Source: Pisaster brevispinus
Lineage: Eukaryota > Echinodermata > Asteroidea > Forcipulatida > Asteriidae
Assembly (NCBI GenBank): GCA_023634235.1
Contig: JAMKCF010000008.1
Span: 2,733,001-2,797,000 of the forward strand
Length of the DNA stretch: 64,000 nucleotides
Direction of reading: 5' to 3'
The notes under the pieces are model-generated. The model saw nothing but the letters and a program-made list of their open reading frames with translations. It had not been told where the DNA came from and made no database searches. The stretch's first letter is position 1. The number at the start of each line of letters is the position of its first letter. The translations under genes were made by a program, and so were the position numbers. Positions 36,082 through 48,856 of this stretch are shown here, piece after piece.

Positions 36082-36191
36082 CAAGTTCGCTGTGTTCCCC
36101 TGCATCCATAGTGCCCCGATTGTGACTACACCCATCAAGACGCCCTCGAGACTGCTTTCTTTGAAGCTTTGAGGTTGGTTTGTTTTCTTGA
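36082..36191 (-). CDS. Exon with hydrophobic segment, small minus-strand gene
   Basis: Splice sites are very good on the minus strand: TTTTCCTTTGTTGCAG before the exon, CTTG then GTAAGT after it. The frame dictated by the upstream exon (one base carried over) is open for all 110 nt and encodes IKKTNQPQSFKESS then LEGVLMGVVTIGALWMQ and GNTANL. The second part is a likely membrane segment. A second frame is also open but hydrophilic. The exon leaves phase 0. The family is not recognised. A short mitochondrial or single-pass membrane protein would fit the layout, but this is inference. Confidence 0.45.
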
Positions 36192-39100
36192 CTGCAACAA
36201 AGGAAAACTAGGATAATCAGAAATTAATAAATGAATTGTGTAACAACAACAAAATGCTTTACAGAGGACATTCTCGCATCATTAATTACTTTTAAAATTT
36301 TGGGGAATGTAACTGAAGAATGATAATATCCACTGTGTCCGTTAGATAAAATGTGACTGCACGTGACTCCAATGTTGGTTCTGTCACCACACGCCTGAAT
36401 TTACCGAGTGAAGCGTACATAAAGTTTGATTCGCTGACGTTTGCAACAAGTTGGGATTCGCAGTGGTGCCGGTGTGGGGTGGCCCGCAACGGCCAGCCAG
36501 AAGGTCGTGGTGTGGCGGTCACTCTTTGCTATTAACGCGGCCAGTGTGGCAAAAGTTTGAAAAACAAAATGTGGTCACTTTGAAACCAGTGGCCGCAGTA
36601 GACAAGTTGGCACAGTGGGGAAAGTTATAGAGGATGAATGTCACGTGGACTCGAAATGGTCACCGTGCGGCCACATAGGTCAGAGTTTAGTGTAACAGGG
36701 TAGATAGCCGCAATGATCGGGTACCCGTAATTGACTGTAATAGCAACATCCGTGTTTACATAACGGTAACTAATTGTGGAAATATGTATTAAGATTGCGT
36801 GCATTCAATGTATGCAGGGAAAAGGTTGTCCAGCCAATTGGATTGTTCAGAATTAAGTCGAGTTGAGTTTACTGAAACTAGATTGCAAAACCCTGCTGTG
36901 GAAAGACATGTTTACAATAGACCGACTTGATTGGCTGAGATCGGGAAAGCATCTAACGCAATTATCGAAAACAGACGTTTAGCTTAGGTCTGACAGCTCA
37001 CACTGCTTATAAAACAAAAATCCTCATACCAGTCTACCGGAGGAAATTGTCTGTCTGAAATACTGTTAACCCAAGAAAATAGCACTTGTAGGACCCACAA
37101 ATTATCGCTGTTTGTTTTGATTGCCGCAATCCAAAATGAGCCCGCGTAGAACGTGTTCAAAATCGCTTACGAAACTTGAACTGTTTATCGTAGTCTTTAC
37201 TTACACCACGTGACCGCTGAAGGTTGGTGACATGTTTACAGGTTGGTTGTGTTCATTAAAAAACAGGACGATGTGGATACATTTACTCTTAACACACAAA
37301 CAAACCATGACATATATTTTTTCCTATTAATATTTACATACTCTAGAACACTCCAATTTATTCGGGAAACTGATTCAGTGAGTCTTTCCCATCGCTTGAC
37401 ACACGCCGGTCACTTTCCTTCGACACACTCCCTTCATTTCAGTCAGCAAGGTGATTCGAACCTAAAGAGCCCCGAAGCCCGCCTTTTACCATAAACTTCA
37501 CCATCACTCCGCAATTATGAGTGAACTCGAGCCAACGTCCAACGCCAACCCCCCCCCCCCCCCCGATCGGACGGTAATGCTTTGGGGAGATGGATGCTGG
37601 GGCGAATTCGTACCGCACGGATCGATGTAGGCATGCGTTATTTGACCTACATACAAAAGGCTCAAGTGTAATTCCTGAAGCTTCGAGTTCGCGACCCGGT
37701 GTGAATGCCGTTGGGCGTTGGTTTAGTACCCATCGTTACTGCAGTGTGCACTGCTGAAAAATAGCTAACGACACGGACAGGCAATTTGTTACAGTTTTAC
37801 TCAATTTCACCATTAACACAGAAAGTATTGCCCCCAAATGTGCCAACATCGTTCAGGTTACAGCGGCGTTTTAATGCTGTAGTTGTGATATTTCTCCTTT
37901 GTGTTTGTTCGATGGTAACTTAATAATGCGCCGGAAGCTATAATGAAAAACGTGTATTAAAAAAAATAATGATAGGACCAAAACACGTGGTACAGAGAAA
38001 AGGCCACAATCAACCCAATGACATTTTCCCCTTAAACAAAAAACTTCAGCGGAACGCAGCCATTAAAGTTTGCGTTGAACTTTCGACTTACAACGTGTTA
38101 CTGCGATGAAAAAGCTATATATAATGTATACAGTGCGGAAATGGAACGAGCAGCACTTGATCATGTGACGGTCTCTCAACGAGATCTATCTTGACGAAGG
38201 ACCACTTGACATTGTTTCCAGAGTCACAGAATCCATCGACTGGAAGGAGTTCTTCTTTTCTTGCAGCGTTTATTAATGTTCCTTCTTGTTTGGGGGGGGG
38301 GGGGGGCGGAGAAACCTACGGCTGTTGGTTTCTGCTGCCATGTGCCGTTTCTTTGCAGTTCTGCTGACATAGTTCCATCATCACCGCGCTCAGAATTCGG
38401 TCACGGGTAATCTAAAAGGACAACGTCACGCACTTTGCAGATGGCATCTGGACGGGTGGGAGTTTACGTGTGCTACCGGAGGGAACTGTCCGATGCGTAG
38501 TGGTTCTTATAATCGTCTGACTACGTTTTTTGTGGCTATTGTTAATTCATGAGGGCGGAAAGCCCATGGCCCCCTTCATGGCGAGAGGACCTCTTCGGTG
38601 AACTTTGGACGCATCTCGTTGACACCTTTTCGACGGGAGAACAGATCCTTTAAACATTCTACGGAGCTTTTGTGTTCTCTTGGTAACTCAGCCCCCTCAT
38701 TTCAATTAGGATCTCCCCGTGAGTTTGTTAACAGTATAAGGAAAGACCGCCATGCTTGGCTGACCGGCAGAGGACGGGGTCTGAGGGAAGTGCATGCATC
38801 CACGAACGGCGCATTAACACGGCCAGCGGGAGAACTCCACAGTCAGCCCCGCACGACATAGCACTCGCCTTGCCAACATCGCTGCGTGATGGCCGATTTT
38901 TTTTCCCTTCATTCTATCTCTCTCTTGTATTCTCCCCTCTTTTCGAACAGACCCGTGTGCAATCTGGCATATTTTCCATAGCTCGCCAAAAGTGCAAAGA
39001 CCCTGGAGATGGACCTGTTTGCCTCGATAAACGGGTAGCCGGCTCACTCGGTCCCCGTCTAAAAATAATCCAAGGAGAGCGAGGGGGACTGCGTGTGTGT

Positions 39101-39338
39101 GTGTGTGTATGCGAAGATGGAAACCCACAGATGCGCATACTTAACACGTTTCGGAGCCTGGATGCGATTCAGTAGGGCCGCCGCTGGCTAGCTGCATCTT
39201 AATATTCGCACGGCGTAGATGGGCCAGATGTAACTTTATTACGTGTAGGGAGACTGACATTAAATGCTATCAATTAATTCCACTTAAAGATATTTTACAG
39301 TTCCTGTGAAAATATAGAATATCTACAACAAAACTTAC
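36192..39338. other. Probable intron of the small minus-strand gene; simple repeats
   Basis: The run between the two candidate exons holds C and G homopolymers near 37549-37564 and 38290-38306, a TG repeat at 39092-39109 and otherwise unique sequence. Plus-strand frames at 38.6-39.2 kb, one with a strong pyrimidine tract before an AG at 38950, have no recognised protein content. Confidence 0.4.
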
Positions 39339-39436
39339 TTGGTTTAAACAGCAACTGGCCGACCGTCCGGGGAAATATTTTCATTTGAAATACTGCCATC
39401 TTGTTGGAGTTTCCGTAAACACAAACAGATGATCTC
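39339..39436 (-). CDS. Start-codon exon of candidate small minus-strand gene
   Basis: On the minus strand a long pyrimidine tract ending TTTCTTGCTATCGCAG precedes the exon, and AACCAA then GTAAGT follows. The frame with ATG at 39399 (context AACAAGATGG, a good animal start) is open to the donor and encodes MAVFQMKIFPRT then VGQLLFKP, ending one base into the next codon. Basic and hydrophobic residues without acids resemble a mitochondrial presequence. The upstream acceptor implies a 5' UTR exon. Phase matches the exon at 36082-36191. The protein family is unknown. Confidence 0.45.
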
Positions 39437-40462
39437 CTGCGATAGCAAGAAAGCAAAGAACAAAATAAAAAAATACAAAAACCATATAAGTTTTTTATAT
39501 TAAAAATACCGAACATTGCTCAGTGAATTTTTGTTTGATAAGTGATTACTAGATAGTTTGAGAAAATAATATATATTTCATTCCCAAAACCAAAGCAGCC
39601 TCTTTAACTTTTAAGCGAACTTCGTGTCCTCCCTTGAGAGATTTTGCTTTCAGCCGGCAGCCATCAGCACCAGTTTCACCCTAAGCCCTGTCCGTAAAGC
39701 CATTCGGCATGCCACTCCCTCGCCCCCAAAAAACCTGACATCCAATACAGTGGAATGTTATCGCTTGATGATATGTTTATCCCAGCTCGATTTTTCAATC
39801 TCAAAGCTGACCCCCTTTATCAAAACTTCATCAAAACTTTCATCCAAAATACACCCCACGAATAAAACTTGTGCGAAAGTTTGCCTGTCCACTATATCAA
39901 CTGACATTGTCAACGATACGCACGGTGGGCGTCCTCGCCGGCTTAAATTATAAACAAATTATAAATCCATATTATAATCAAAGGGTTGACAAAGGTATTG
40001 GGCAAGTCACTGTGCGGTAGGTGCACTGCCACACACCCCAACAAAAACTAACTTGGGTCCCACGGCATCGGAAGGGCGCACCTGACCTCGCCAGTACTGG
40101 AGTCCTTTGTTACGAATCCACTGTTCGTGTTTTGAAATCGACCTGACAGGCCCTTTGAAAAGTTATTCCAATCCAGTTTAGGAAAAATAACGCAGTATGT
40201 ATATAGCGAACTGTTTCCGCATTGAGAATTTGAGTATAACTTTATATAGTACTGGTGTGTTCATTACAGACCAAGCACGGGACCCGACTTGAGCCGACTT
40301 TATAAATAGCCAGATTGTGAAGTACCGTAAAACACTTAATTGGGCGGTTCATTGTTTAGCATGTGGGTTTGGGAACTGAAATATTACGTTGAAGGAAACG
40401 GGGTTGGGGTTTCCTTTTGTCGAAGGTTCCCAGTTGAACATGTACATGTATTTGGTACATAC

Positions 40463-40511
40463 CTGTGAAATTGGACTGAACGGGCCCCGCTCACCTCACC
40501 GATATTATATA
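40463..40511 (-). promoter_or_regulatory. Candidate TATA promoter and 5' UTR exon end (minus strand)
   Basis: On the minus strand TATATAA lies at 40511-40505, and about 40 bases on, at 40463, TTTCACAG is followed by GTATGT, a good donor. That donor could splice to the acceptor at 39437. The first exon would be short (about 20 nt). The arrangement fits a small TATA-driven gene but rests only on these motifs. Confidence 0.25.
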
Positions 40512-40876
40512 AGGACATAATTGCATACATGTCATTCACCGCTTGGTGAACGAGAGAATGCAACCCCGGGCACGTAGCGGGGCTCAACCGCGACCTGGGC
40601 CGGGTCCAGTGGGAGGCTTTAGTGCCGTCCCGAAATCTGGGCCAAGCCGGTAGAACTATGGACAGAACATATTGGTTTTCCGGTTTCCTTAAGTCATTCT
40701 TGCGCACTGGGACTTCGCTTTATAATTGGGTTTATGATGGAGTACAAACAAAACACATGGCGAAATGAAAAGCTGAAATAAAACCGTTCAAGATCTTGTA
40801 ATGAGATTGCAAAAAGAAAGGCTGGTCCGTTGGGTCGGTAAGGTAGATAAAATTAGCTCTTGGGGGGGGGGACAAA

Positions 40877-40993
<117 letters not shown>

Positions 40994-43900
40994 TGCAATA
41001 GTGTTCACTTTAAAAACAGAGGCTTTTCCTAAAGGGTATAGTGCACTAGATTTGCCACGTTTCAAAGTTAATATTTAAAGTAACGGACTGTTTGCATATT
41101 CATGAGCCTCTTTGTGATGTCATAACATGAGCACGTGGGACGTCACTGCGTCACTTTTTTGTGCTATCGTTCCTTATTAAAACTGAATCTCTTTTGCAAA
41201 ATGTCAACATTGTGTAATTAAAGAGAAAACTTTGCCTTATTTTTGTTTCAGTTCCATAGGTACTTCTATGAAAAATAACGACAAATAGGTAATGCAAAAA
41301 AAGTTGCATTCAGCAGGAGAAATATATTAATGAGTTGAAGTTTGAACAAGCTAGATGCCATTGTTTAAGGATACACCTACATGTATTTATATCTTCTCCT
41401 TATGACTATTCTCTACGTTTCGATGTGCGTGCTCTCCTGGTCGTCAGGAGGCAATGTTGTTTTGTGACAGTGGGTGGGATCGCGTATACAAGAGCACCAA
41501 CATTGCAATTTGAAAAGCTGAAGAAAATGCGTTCGGAAAATGATGTGATAATTATTTTGACTTTCAACAATAATTATTGTTCAACCTCATGAACTAGAAA
41601 TGGATATGGTAAAACAGACATCTGGGGCACATACACTATTTGTAAGCAACCTCTTTTAGATGAACGTGCAACAGTGGCACGTGGTTTGATGAACTTTTTC
41701 TACACACAAAGTGTGGAAACGTCCCCTCGAATTCCAATTCAAATTGATAACAAAAAAACCTTTAACTAATTGTGGCGTTGAGTTCCCCCCATAATGTAAT
41801 CATGTGAACTGAGCGTGACTCCAGCATAATGGTTTGTCGGTGCAATCAGGGATCCCCATTGCTCAAACGCGCTGCAGAGGGTCTCCGCTGGGTTTTTTTC
41901 TTTTCGTACTGGACAGTTCGGTTGATGGATGGGGCGAATCGCTCCCCGGGCCCCGGTAAGTCACATCCGTTCAAAGTGATCATAAATAATCAAACAGGAC
42001 ATTATCAACCCGGCAAATTTTGTTTTGAATAGGGAAGGAACAGTTTCAAGCTCTAACCCCCCCCCCACCCTCTTCTTCATTTTTTGTACTATTTTTGTAT
42101 GGGTTCCTGTTGTTGTTGAAGCCGAGTTCTCTCCAAATAATGTCCAAAATGGCCGCTGGTATTCTACATTCATTAAACGCATAATTTGTTGTGCTACAAT
42201 ACAGCATACTTTAGGTTTGACATTTTTCTTGGAAAAAAAAAACACCATTAGGAAATTTCATGCAACTTCTCAAACTAAAGCACTCGGATGTGCTCACCCA
42301 TGAACAGTTTATCTTCAGCATAAAGCCATCCGTATGGTTTGGTTGGCTGCATCACTGCATCCTGCTTTAATGGGAAATATTGTCAGGCGATGTTTTCTGC
42401 TTGGCAGTTCTCGAAATCTTGCCCCGGGTCCTCACCCCCCCCCCCGCCCGCCTCTTCTTTTTTCAGTGTTTAAGATTGTACGTGAAGCGTGCTCGTGCCG
42501 TCACAGTGACGAGGTTCTTGGTATTCACTTAACAAGCAATCGAACACCCTCGTACACCAGAAGTACACGAACTCTATCGATTGTTCTTCCGAACGCCGAG
42601 GTTTACGCGACCTTTCAAGCAGCCTCGGCCAGGGGGAAAAATCTTACATTAGGATGAACGCATGGGAGGTATGAAATGCAAACAGGCGTTGTTGTTTACC
42701 ATAAGACATGTTGGTCAACGTAAGGTTTTATCCGAAGCGTGTGACGATCGACTGCGAGCTGATTTTGAGGGGTTCGAAACCCTGCTTCATAGTTGCTTCC
42801 CTCCGAACAGGAGTGCCATTAAAACAAAGACGGCAATGGGCTCACTCACGTTCTGCTTAGCTGAAACAGGTTATCAGCTAAGGTGCCATTTGATGTACAC
42901 GCATTGTAACTGGCAAGTTTTTGCTAACCTAATGCACGGGACTATGTGATGGATTTCAACGCAAGTTTGTTTAGTATATATATCTAAAGTTCTCCTGACT
43001 CCAAAACTGTCGTCACTTTTGGGTGGTCCAATTACTGAGTACAGTCCCACCTAAACACCCCCTTCACACACTCTCTCTCTATTCTCATCACAAACGGTTA
43101 ATTTGGTGCTAAGTAGAACTAAACTCTACTTCAAATGCATTGTCAGCGTAAGACCTAGGTGTGCATCAGTGCTTGATAATGTCGGGTTTAAAGAGTCGAT
43201 GAACTCTTGTCGAATGGTCGGCTCACCGTGTGCTCACACTACATCAAAGGGTGGCCGGGACTCTAAACCCCCGGGCTACACGGGGCTCTTCGGGCCACCT
43301 ACCCACGCGAACTGTGTAATGGGCCCGGGCCCCGGACAACACCAGCCTTGGAGCGGCAACCAACTGAGTCTTTTCACGGCTCCATATGATAATATTGAGA
43401 GCTTTGGATATATATTTTGTTCCCTCTCTATCTCTCCCTGCTGTTGAATAATGAATGTGTGTCAAGTAGCGAATCAATACACCGTGTGTTTGCAGCCTGT
43501 ATTTAGGTCACGCAGATTTCTCTGCCAAGCTTTAAAGGCCATTCCGTAGTAAACCACATTCTTCACGGGGAGGAATTGTCCAAAGACTGGTTTACAATCA
43601 CACTAAAGTGCCAACTCTTCCGATTCCCCATCCGTGGCCGGCCATATAATTCCTCGAAAAGTTCATTTAACTCTTTCTCCTCCTCCTTCGTCCTCCTCGA
43701 TTACACATTGGGAACTAAGCTACTTAATGGAAGTTCACAAACGCACAGTGACGTATTTGCCAAAGGCAAGCCAACTCTTAAAAAAGGAGGAGGGGGGTTC
43801 GAAATTGTAAACAACTCAAATTCGTCCTGAACGTTTTGAACCCAACAAAAATATCGCACCATTTAACATATCCAGCATGTATACATTAATACAGTGTGTT

Positions 43901-45924
43901 AAACTTATTAATATTAAACTTTCTTGTTTTGCTGTGAGCCAAACAAGTTCTGCATTTTGAGATGGAGAAACAAATTTTTTGGTTTGTGTTGATTTTGCTC
44001 TTAATAGCCGGGCGTAAGTAGTGCTCGGGTGGGCAAGTGGGTTGGCATTGTAGGGGAATTTATTTTGTGCATGAATGAACGGATTATGGATCCGGCCGCG
44101 AGCTCTCTGCTCTTGTCGTGGAAAATAGGTCAGTTGGATGATAAATGTCACTCGTTCACATGTGGGGAACAGCTCTCCCTAAAGTCTCGAGTCCCTGTCA
44201 CGAGAAACGCCAGAGTGGCAACATTTTGATTAAGTTTCCAATTTGGACGAGTAGTTGGGCATGGGTCGCAACTAGGATGAAATATCTCGTTGAAGCCGAA
44301 ACTAATGTTTCTCCATTCAAATTTTTTTTCAATTGATAAGTTGTTATGAAGAGTCAAAGTCAATGATAAGTGCAGTTGGGGGTTTCATTATTTGCTTTAT
44401 TTAATCACTCACAAGGATTCACAAAGTTGACGGAGCCTGTGAGATTCACACAACGGTTCTGATATCACCAAGTTCAGTTCTTAAGTGGGTTTCCATAATA
44501 AAAACAATACAACGTACAAAATGCACAGGAACCTAAAGATAAAATCACCCATCAGAAACCACGAAGGAAAACGAAAACACCAGCAACCTCTGCTGGACCA
44601 TCGAGTGTGACATTCATGTAATTTAAATCCACTAAGTTTGGACTGCGGTATTACCTGATATCAATTTGATTCCGGATACATTTTTCATCGTGTATCAAAA
44701 AGTGCCGGCCAGCAGGGAATTCAACGTATGATTTCTGGTGTCACGCAGTGACTTTATAATTCGTCCGTGTATACGATTTCCCAACATTAACAAAGTGGCT
44801 CTCAGCACACACTGTGACATCTCTGTTAAATGTTACATTGACACTAGAAACACCTGATCAAAAAAAGAAAAAAAAAAGTACACGCACATCGAGAGAAACA
44901 AAAACTTCCGGTTATATACAGTTCGCCTGTCAGACAGCCCGGGATGGGGCTGACCTGTGCCTTGTGCACGTTACAAAAAAGTGCTTCCCACCTGAGAACA
45001 AGGTTCACACCAACGTCAACGGTTGGCCTCAAGTTGAACCCTACCGCATGCCGGGGTAAAAAAAACCTCGGCCCTGGAGTGGTGGGTCACTCGCTGCTGC
45101 CGGTGGATTAACGCTGAAGTCCGTAGCGATTGCCACAAAGAAATCACACATCCACATAGACCTCTTGTATAGTTTCCATTCAGAGTGTCCAATGTTTCTT
45201 CGGCACTGCCCAAACTTTTTTGTTGTGTTGAAATCCTAAATTGGTGCTTCGCCCACTTGCCTCATTAAGTCTGTTTAATTGGCGATTTGCCCGCATGGAT
45301 GGAGTCCAAAGGGGATGGGCGGATGGTGCACTTTCATTCCCAGTTGGGTGCAAGATGCGTACTCAGGCTGAACGTGAAAGGTGTGTAAATTGTTGAGACA
45401 GTTTGATTGAAAAGGCAAATCAAAAGCTGTGACATGCGGGGACAGAATTTGACGTTATAAGGTCAGACTGGAGTACAACTGCAAAGAACTGTTCTGAGAA
45501 AAATATAATTGCTCAGGCAGAAATATATATCAATTCAAACTCACACATTTTGTTTCCATACCAAATGAAAAAAAGGGAAAATTTAACAGAACATAAATGA
45601 GGACGTAAATTAAATTACCAACAAGATGTAGGACGCGAAAATAGTGTTTGTGTGGAGGTATCGTCGAAGCCAAGGCTTGAGGCGAGATGCCATGGACAGA
45701 CCAATACAGAACAAGGACAAGAGTAGACTGTACAGGTCTCGCGCGTGTCAAATACGAGGAAACGACTCGAGCGGAGACTGTATTTTACCATGAAATTTCA
45801 TCTTCTTTAAACATTTTATTTTTCACGAATCTCTTGACAATAAAATTACCCTGAACAACTTTTTAAAATAAAATACAGTTTAATTTTTATATAATGAAAC
45901 TAGTTTATTAAAATTAACATAAAA
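40994..45924. other. Intergenic DNA, no supported gene
   Basis: C-rich runs occur near 42058-42066 and 42436-42445. A frame after CTTCTTTTTTCAG at 42467 is open to a stop at 42655, but its peptide is not recognised and the pyrimidine tract is part of a simple C/T run. Other frames at 43.1-43.5 and 44.0-45.1 kb look random. Confidence 0.4.
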
Positions 45925-46077
45925 AAGAGAATAAATTTGGGACGAGGATGTTTGTTTTTTAGACACCCCATTTGTCAATAACGCCCAAATCTGTTCGACC
46001 TTTTCATATAGCATTAATAATAACATGAACGTCAGTTGGGCAAAATTCGTAATCGTTTACAGGTAACCGGAAACGTA
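45925..46077 (+). repeat. Dispersed repeat with AACGTCAGTTGGGCAAAATTC-like core, copy 2
   Basis: GGGACGAGGATGTTTG, CCCCATTTGTCAA, ACGCCCAAATC, ATAACATGAACGTCAGTTGG, GCAAAATTC and GTAACCGGAAACG match 23640-23812. The right end abuts a different repeat at 46078 with no spacer, which suggests insertion of one element at the edge of the other. Confidence 0.7.
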
Positions 46078-46368
46078 GAGCAATGGAAAGCTGTTGATAG
46101 TATAAATCATTGTTAGAAACGACCCCGATTGAAGTGATGTAGTTTTAGAGAAAGAGGTAATTTTCAATCCAAAATTTGAATCTGAGAAAGGCTGCAGGCA
46201 TGAAGCCTTTCTCGGGCATCTGAAAGCACACATCTATCTATTGCTTCTTTCATTATTTTCTTGCAACTCAGTTGACCGTTCACATGTTTGTTATTTTATG
46301 GATGTTTATTTTATGGATGTTGGGATACACCAAGTGAGGATACTGGTCTTTGACACCCTGCATTTAAG
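46078..46368 (+). repeat. GTATACTTTTGG dispersed element, right part
   Basis: GAGCAATGGAAAGCTGTTG, TTGTTAGAAACGACCCCG, GTAGTTTTAGAGAAAGAGG, TCTGAGAAAGGCTGCAGGC, CATCTGAAAGCACACA, TTCTTTCATTATTTTCTTGC and the end ATACACCAAGTGAGGATACTG then GTCTTTGACA follow the order of the inverted copy at 61916-62258. The left terminus is lost at the junction with the preceding repeat. Confidence 0.75.
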
Positions 46369-47172
46369 AGGAGAAATGCTACACTCTGTTTCAGGGAGCC
46401 GGAGGGTGTCCTGGACATAAATATCCATCTCAAGGCACAGCCACAATGAGGTCTACTCCTAGCTGTTTAAAACGCCATTTTATTATCCATTAAACGCAGC
46501 ATCATTGATATGACCATCCACTGATGCGATTTCGGCGATACCGCGCCGCAATGTATAAGACGCCAGTTTGTTTTTTAGCGAAGCCCTGCGTGCCGTAGAT
46601 CGAAACTCAAAAAGTATTAGTAACGGTTAACTGTAGCGGCCGAGATGGGGCGCCAATTATCGACCGTCACGCTGAAGTGGAGATTCCGCTGACCTACTTT
46701 TTTGTTTGTGGATGCCGCAAATTGTCGGTGGTATTATGTTACTTCTTATTGATGCGCCCCAAAAAGATTAATTGAGCACGATTTCGGAATCTTGTGGCAA
46801 TCTTTAGATCGAGGTTATAGATATTGGAGTGCTCCAGATGTAAACTTCAGTTAATTAGTTCAATTATCATGTGGCATTATTCAGAATCCAGCACGGAACC
46901 CGAACGGCACCTGGAACCCTAAGCCTTGCTGCGAACGACAGAACTGCCCGGAGAAGCTATCTGAAGGACTGACAGCTCCAGCAGGATGCCATGGGCTCAC
47001 AAACAAGCAGAATCAATTCACCATCGTCATAATTATTCAACAATTATTATTCAAGAATAGATGACCGTTACAGAATACGTACATTATTCACGGACGACGT
47101 CCGTGACTGAGCACCATTAAATTATTGATGAGAAAATGTTCACTCGTCGTTGGTTATGAATCTAAAAAACAA

Positions 47173-47219
<47 letters not shown>

Positions 47220-48092
47220 AATGAATACAAAATTATAAAGAACATCTTCAATGAAGTAAATGATTACCAGAAACTCAAGCTGAATGTGAAATTGATGACT
47301 AAAAAAAAGAGAAAAAAAGAGCACAGCTTTCAAATATTCCACCCGCGCAATATTACATCCCGGAGGGGGTCGTTGGCCAAGTGGACAAGATCGCCGTGTC
47401 GTGAACCGAAAAATCACAAGAATTGACGGCGTATCGGATGCTTCAATCACACCCGGTCCGGCCGCGGTGTCAGTCCTTAAGCCGATTGCTTACCAAAAAG
47501 CAGCTGATTATGGGCCCCGTTTGGCGGCAAATCCCTGAAAAGAACACAAATATAGCTCATATTTTATAAATAGCGGTTTATATCCGGTTTGGTCCCTCAA
47601 AAGAGAGGGGAGAAGGGTTAGTGAGCCAGAAGTAATGTGGAAAAATAACCCTGCTTTTTTGGCGTGGCCAAATACTAGCTCGGGGGAGCAGTAATGAATA
47701 ACGGACATCGGAGTTATTTTATGTTTGCTGGAATTTGCAGGCGGTTGACCTTTGGGAGCGTTTGCTTGTTTGTGTTGTTTGGGATTCTGGCGGTCGTATA
47801 ATGGACATTAGTTCCTAAACTTAAGAAAAATTGTTTTCTTTTTTTACTCGCCGTTTATCTTTTGCAATGCAACATCCGCCCCTTGAATTGCGCTTGGTCG
47901 ATTACTTGTTAAGGTCAATCTATCTAACTTAAACATTATTCTGTAACCGTAATAAGTATTCTGCCTTCACAAACCAGTAGCCTGTTCTCATTGTAAATTG
48001 AAAGACTCTGAAGAATCTGGTGCGATTTGGATAAAAGTCTCTCTGTATAAGTCGTGCTGGTTCTGAAAAAGAACCGGTTGTTTAGAACCAAA
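46369..48092. other. Intergenic DNA with AAAT microsatellite
   Basis: An AAAT tetranucleotide repeat runs from about 47169 to 47220. A tRNA-like A box (TTGGCCAAGTGG at 47372) has no credible cloverleaf and is not called. No gene supported. Confidence 0.5.
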
Positions 48093-48282
48093 ACTTAGAA
48101 CCACCACAACTCAGAACCACCATAACTCAGCTCACCAACTCAACTCAGAACCACCACAACTCAGAACCACCATAACTCAGCTCACCAACTCAACTCAGAA
48201 CCACCACAACTCAGAACCACCATAACTCAGCTCACCAACTCAACTCAGAACAAACTCAACTCAGAACCACCACAACTCATAG
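48093..48282. repeat. 50-bp minisatellite (CATAACTCAGCTCACCAACT unit)
   Basis: CATAACTCAGCTCACCAACT recurs at 48121, 48171 and 48221, an exact 50-bp period. Each unit is itself built from AACTCAGAACCACCA repeats, so there is higher-order structure. No coding frame. Confidence 0.9.
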
Positions 48283-48753
48283 TGAGGGTTGTAGGTACAT
48301 GGTGTCTCCGCAAACCTTAGATTGTATTCCCATCATGTCAAGTTTCCAATTTTATTACAGAACCTTTAGGGGAAAAAACCACACAGTTTCATATCACGAA
48401 ATAGATCAATATCTTTAACCTCTGCATTCTCCCGTCCAATCTCCCTACTGCCACCCCAGCTGTGACCGAGCCATGGCAACCACCGTCGGCAGAGTTACAC
48501 ATTTTTGACAAATTTTAAATAGGTTCACGAGCCTTCAAGGGGTGACTTGGTATCAACTTGCACCCGGGCTTTTTATACGCGGGGTGACACAACCGGGCAT
48601 GCTCCGCGCTTAGGGGATGACCTCTTGACCACAGTAAAGAGGTCATGTGGCAACAATCAGCGTCTTGGAGGTGGGTGTGATTCCACCAATGATTGAAGCC
48701 CCCGATTCGGGTGCCTATGAAACTGTTCAAAGTAGAAAAAAAGTTACAAATAC

Positions 48754-48856
48754 CATCATTTTATTATAAACCAGAGCTTCTTACTGCGGGGAAAGAACGC
48801 TGACCATCATTAATTATGAACCAGAACTTCTTACTCCGGGAGAAGAACGCTGACGT
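48754..48856. repeat. Two-copy direct repeat (about 60 bp)
   Basis: AACCAGAGCTTCTTACTGCG then GGGAAAGAACGCTGAC at 48769 is followed by AACCAGAACTTCTTACTCCG then GGAGAAGAACGCTGAC. A simple local duplication. Confidence 0.8.

Noticed and set aside
38950..39050. Plus-strand exon after TTTTCGAACAG (TRVQSGIFSIARQKCKDPG)
   Set aside because: Good acceptor only; the donor is weak and no partner exons are visible.
42467..42655. Terminal exon after a strong pyrimidine tract (FKIVREACSCRHSDEV...)
   Set aside because: The tract is part of a C/T simple run, the peptide is unrecognised and no partner exon was found.
47365..47450. Possible tRNA (A box TTGGCCAAGTGG)
   Set aside because: No matching acceptor stem, anticodon arm or proper B box could be drawn.
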